From Candidatus Latescibacterota bacterium (lineage in GTDB: Bacteria > Latescibacterota > UBA2968): a DNA stretch of 5,236 nucleotides. The stretch covers positions 1 to 5,236 of the forward strand of contig JABIFK010000755.1 of assembly GCA_018650745.1 (NCBI GenBank), written 5' to 3'. Shown here in pieces: positions 4,811-5,236 of this stretch. A program made the translations under genes and the position numbers. The stretch's first letter is position 1, and each line of letters starts with the position of its first letter. The notes beneath the pieces are model-generated. The model saw only the letters and a program-made list of their open reading frames with translations, searched no databases and was not told the DNA's origin.

Positions 4811-4836
4811 TGGTAAAAAACACCAACTCTCTGGTG
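4808..4836. promoter_or_regulatory. Dyad, candidate enhancer site for the sigma-54 activator
   Basis: AGTTGGT (4808-4814) and ACCAACT (4822-4828) form a perfect 7-bp inverted repeat around a 7-nt A-rich centre at about 4818. That centre is about 121 bp upstream of the predicted pspA start. A second, overlapping pair, CACCA (4821-4825) and TGGTG (4832-4836), shares the middle half-site. Sigma-54 activators such as PspF bind dyads at about this distance, and the AT-rich DNA between (about 4740-4807) could serve as the bend. On the plus strand the same sequence could fold as two mutually exclusive hairpins in the leader of the gene at 5005. Confidence 0.5.
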
Positions 4837-4864
4837 CATATAGCCATGACACCCCATGCTTATC

Positions 4865-4893
4865 TTGACATGGTGCCCCATCCCCCCTATTTT
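4865..4893 (+). promoter_or_regulatory. Possible proximal sigma-70 promoter for the plus-strand gene
   Basis: A perfect TTGACA (4865-4870), a 17-nt spacer and TATTTT (4888-4893). The -35 box is consensus but the -10 box matches only four of six. Its leader would be about 105 nt. The spacer is C-rich and overlaps the second copy of a 15-nt imperfect direct repeat (4845-4859 and 4869-4883, 24 nt apart). Confidence 0.4.
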
Positions 4894-4929
4894 GGACGCA
4901 TTCCAAAAGCCTTAAGTTACAACGAAACA

Positions 4930-4976
4930 GATAGAAGAAAGAAGAAAAACCCATACATACTCTTCTTCCTTTTCTC
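4930..4976 (+). repeat. Purine-tract/pyrimidine-tract imperfect inverted repeat in leader
   Basis: The purine-rich 4930-4945 can pair with the pyrimidine-rich 4961-4976 across a 15-nt loop: 13 of 16 Watson-Crick pairs plus one G-U, including seven contiguous pairs next to the loop (AAGAAGA with TCTTCTT). The hairpin would end 16 nt before the AAGGAG site of the gene at 5005. There is no T run placed to make it a terminator. It may affect mRNA stability or translation, or be low-complexity sequence. Confidence 0.4.
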
Positions 4977-5004
4977 TTTTCCCTTCTCTTAAAAGGAGCT
5001 TATT

Positions 5005-5236
5005 ATGCAAACCATTGAATCTGGTGGATTGGAATTTGTGATCGAAAATCGCATTTTTGGCAAAGACGGTGGACCTGCTTTGCGCGTTTTTGGCAATGTA
5101 GACGGCGAATCTGTTCAGGTCTTGCGATTTGACTGCTTTCGAGACGATCCCCATTATCATTATGCCCCAACTGGCAAAAATGAAATGCATCACCTCGAAA
5201 AAGGCGCCGACAATATGGGATGGTCAATTGAACAAG
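5005..5236 (+). CDS. Protein of unrecognised family, N-terminal part
   Basis: The first 77 codons of a gene that runs off the right edge, divergent from the psp-like operon. The start at ATG 5005 has an AAGGAG site (4993-4998) 6 nt upstream. The protein begins MQTIESGGLEFVIENRIFG and looks like a soluble beta-rich domain: alternating hydrophobic residues in ALRVFGNV and VQVLRFDCF, then a His/Asp-rich patch with D49-D50-P51-H52-Y53-H54-Y55 and H67-H68. The clustered histidines could be a metal or active site, but this cannot be settled from the fragment. It has no signal peptide or membrane segment. I do not recognise the family. Reading frame, start site and codon use make it a real gene. Confidence 0.75.
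   Translation, partial: MQTIESGGLEFVIENRIFGKDGGPALRVFGNVDGESVQVLRFDCFRDDPHYHYAPTGKNEMHHLEKGADNMGWSIEQ

Overview
The window looks like a chromosomal segment of a Gram-negative bacterium. It has moderate GC content, strong Shine-Dalgarno sites, a periplasmic signal peptide, a sigma-54 type -24/-12 promoter and a PspA-family gene. The phylum cannot be fixed from the sequence alone.

The core is a minus-strand envelope-stress (phage-shock-type) operon running from about 4697 down to 1347, possibly on through an ECF sigma factor ending at 694. In transcription order it encodes: PspA/IM30; a two-TM protein with a cytoplasmic winged-helix-like domain, overlapping pspA by 8 nt; two small single-TM PspB-like proteins; a 264-residue protein with a signal peptide, four 28-residue repeats, a Pro/Ile/His stalk, one TM and a PspB-like tail; a short relic of another PspB-like tail; a two-TM protein with the same tail; a 57-residue hydrophobic protein; and, after an 83-nt gap, the sigma factor. 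Four complete proteins plus the relic share one cytoplasmic tail motif, roughly R-x-x-L-E-x-R-L-x-D-I-Q-D-I-V-I-S-I-D-E-K-L-x-R. This indicates a paralogous family built by tandem duplication. No PspC-like gene, PspF gene or anti-sigma gene is seen.

Upstream of pspA is a near-consensus sigma-54 site (4709-4723), an AT-rich stretch, and a 7-bp dyad centred about 121 bp upstream of the predicted start. That is where an enhancer-binding activator would be expected to sit. Divergently, a plus-strand gene of unrecognised family starts at 5005 and runs off the right edge; two sigma-70-like promoters can be proposed for it.

At the left edge a minus-strand TPR protein starts at 367 and runs off the window. 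Between it and the sigma gene are about 250 nt with no convincing gene, then a strong minus-strand hairpin terminator only 37 nt before the TPR start codon.

The inferred system is a PspA-centred membrane-stress response. In it, several membrane proteins, one with a large periplasmic repeat domain, would present equivalent cytoplasmic tails to PspA or to the winged-helix protein. This is a model drawn from gene order and motifs; nothing here proves the interactions.
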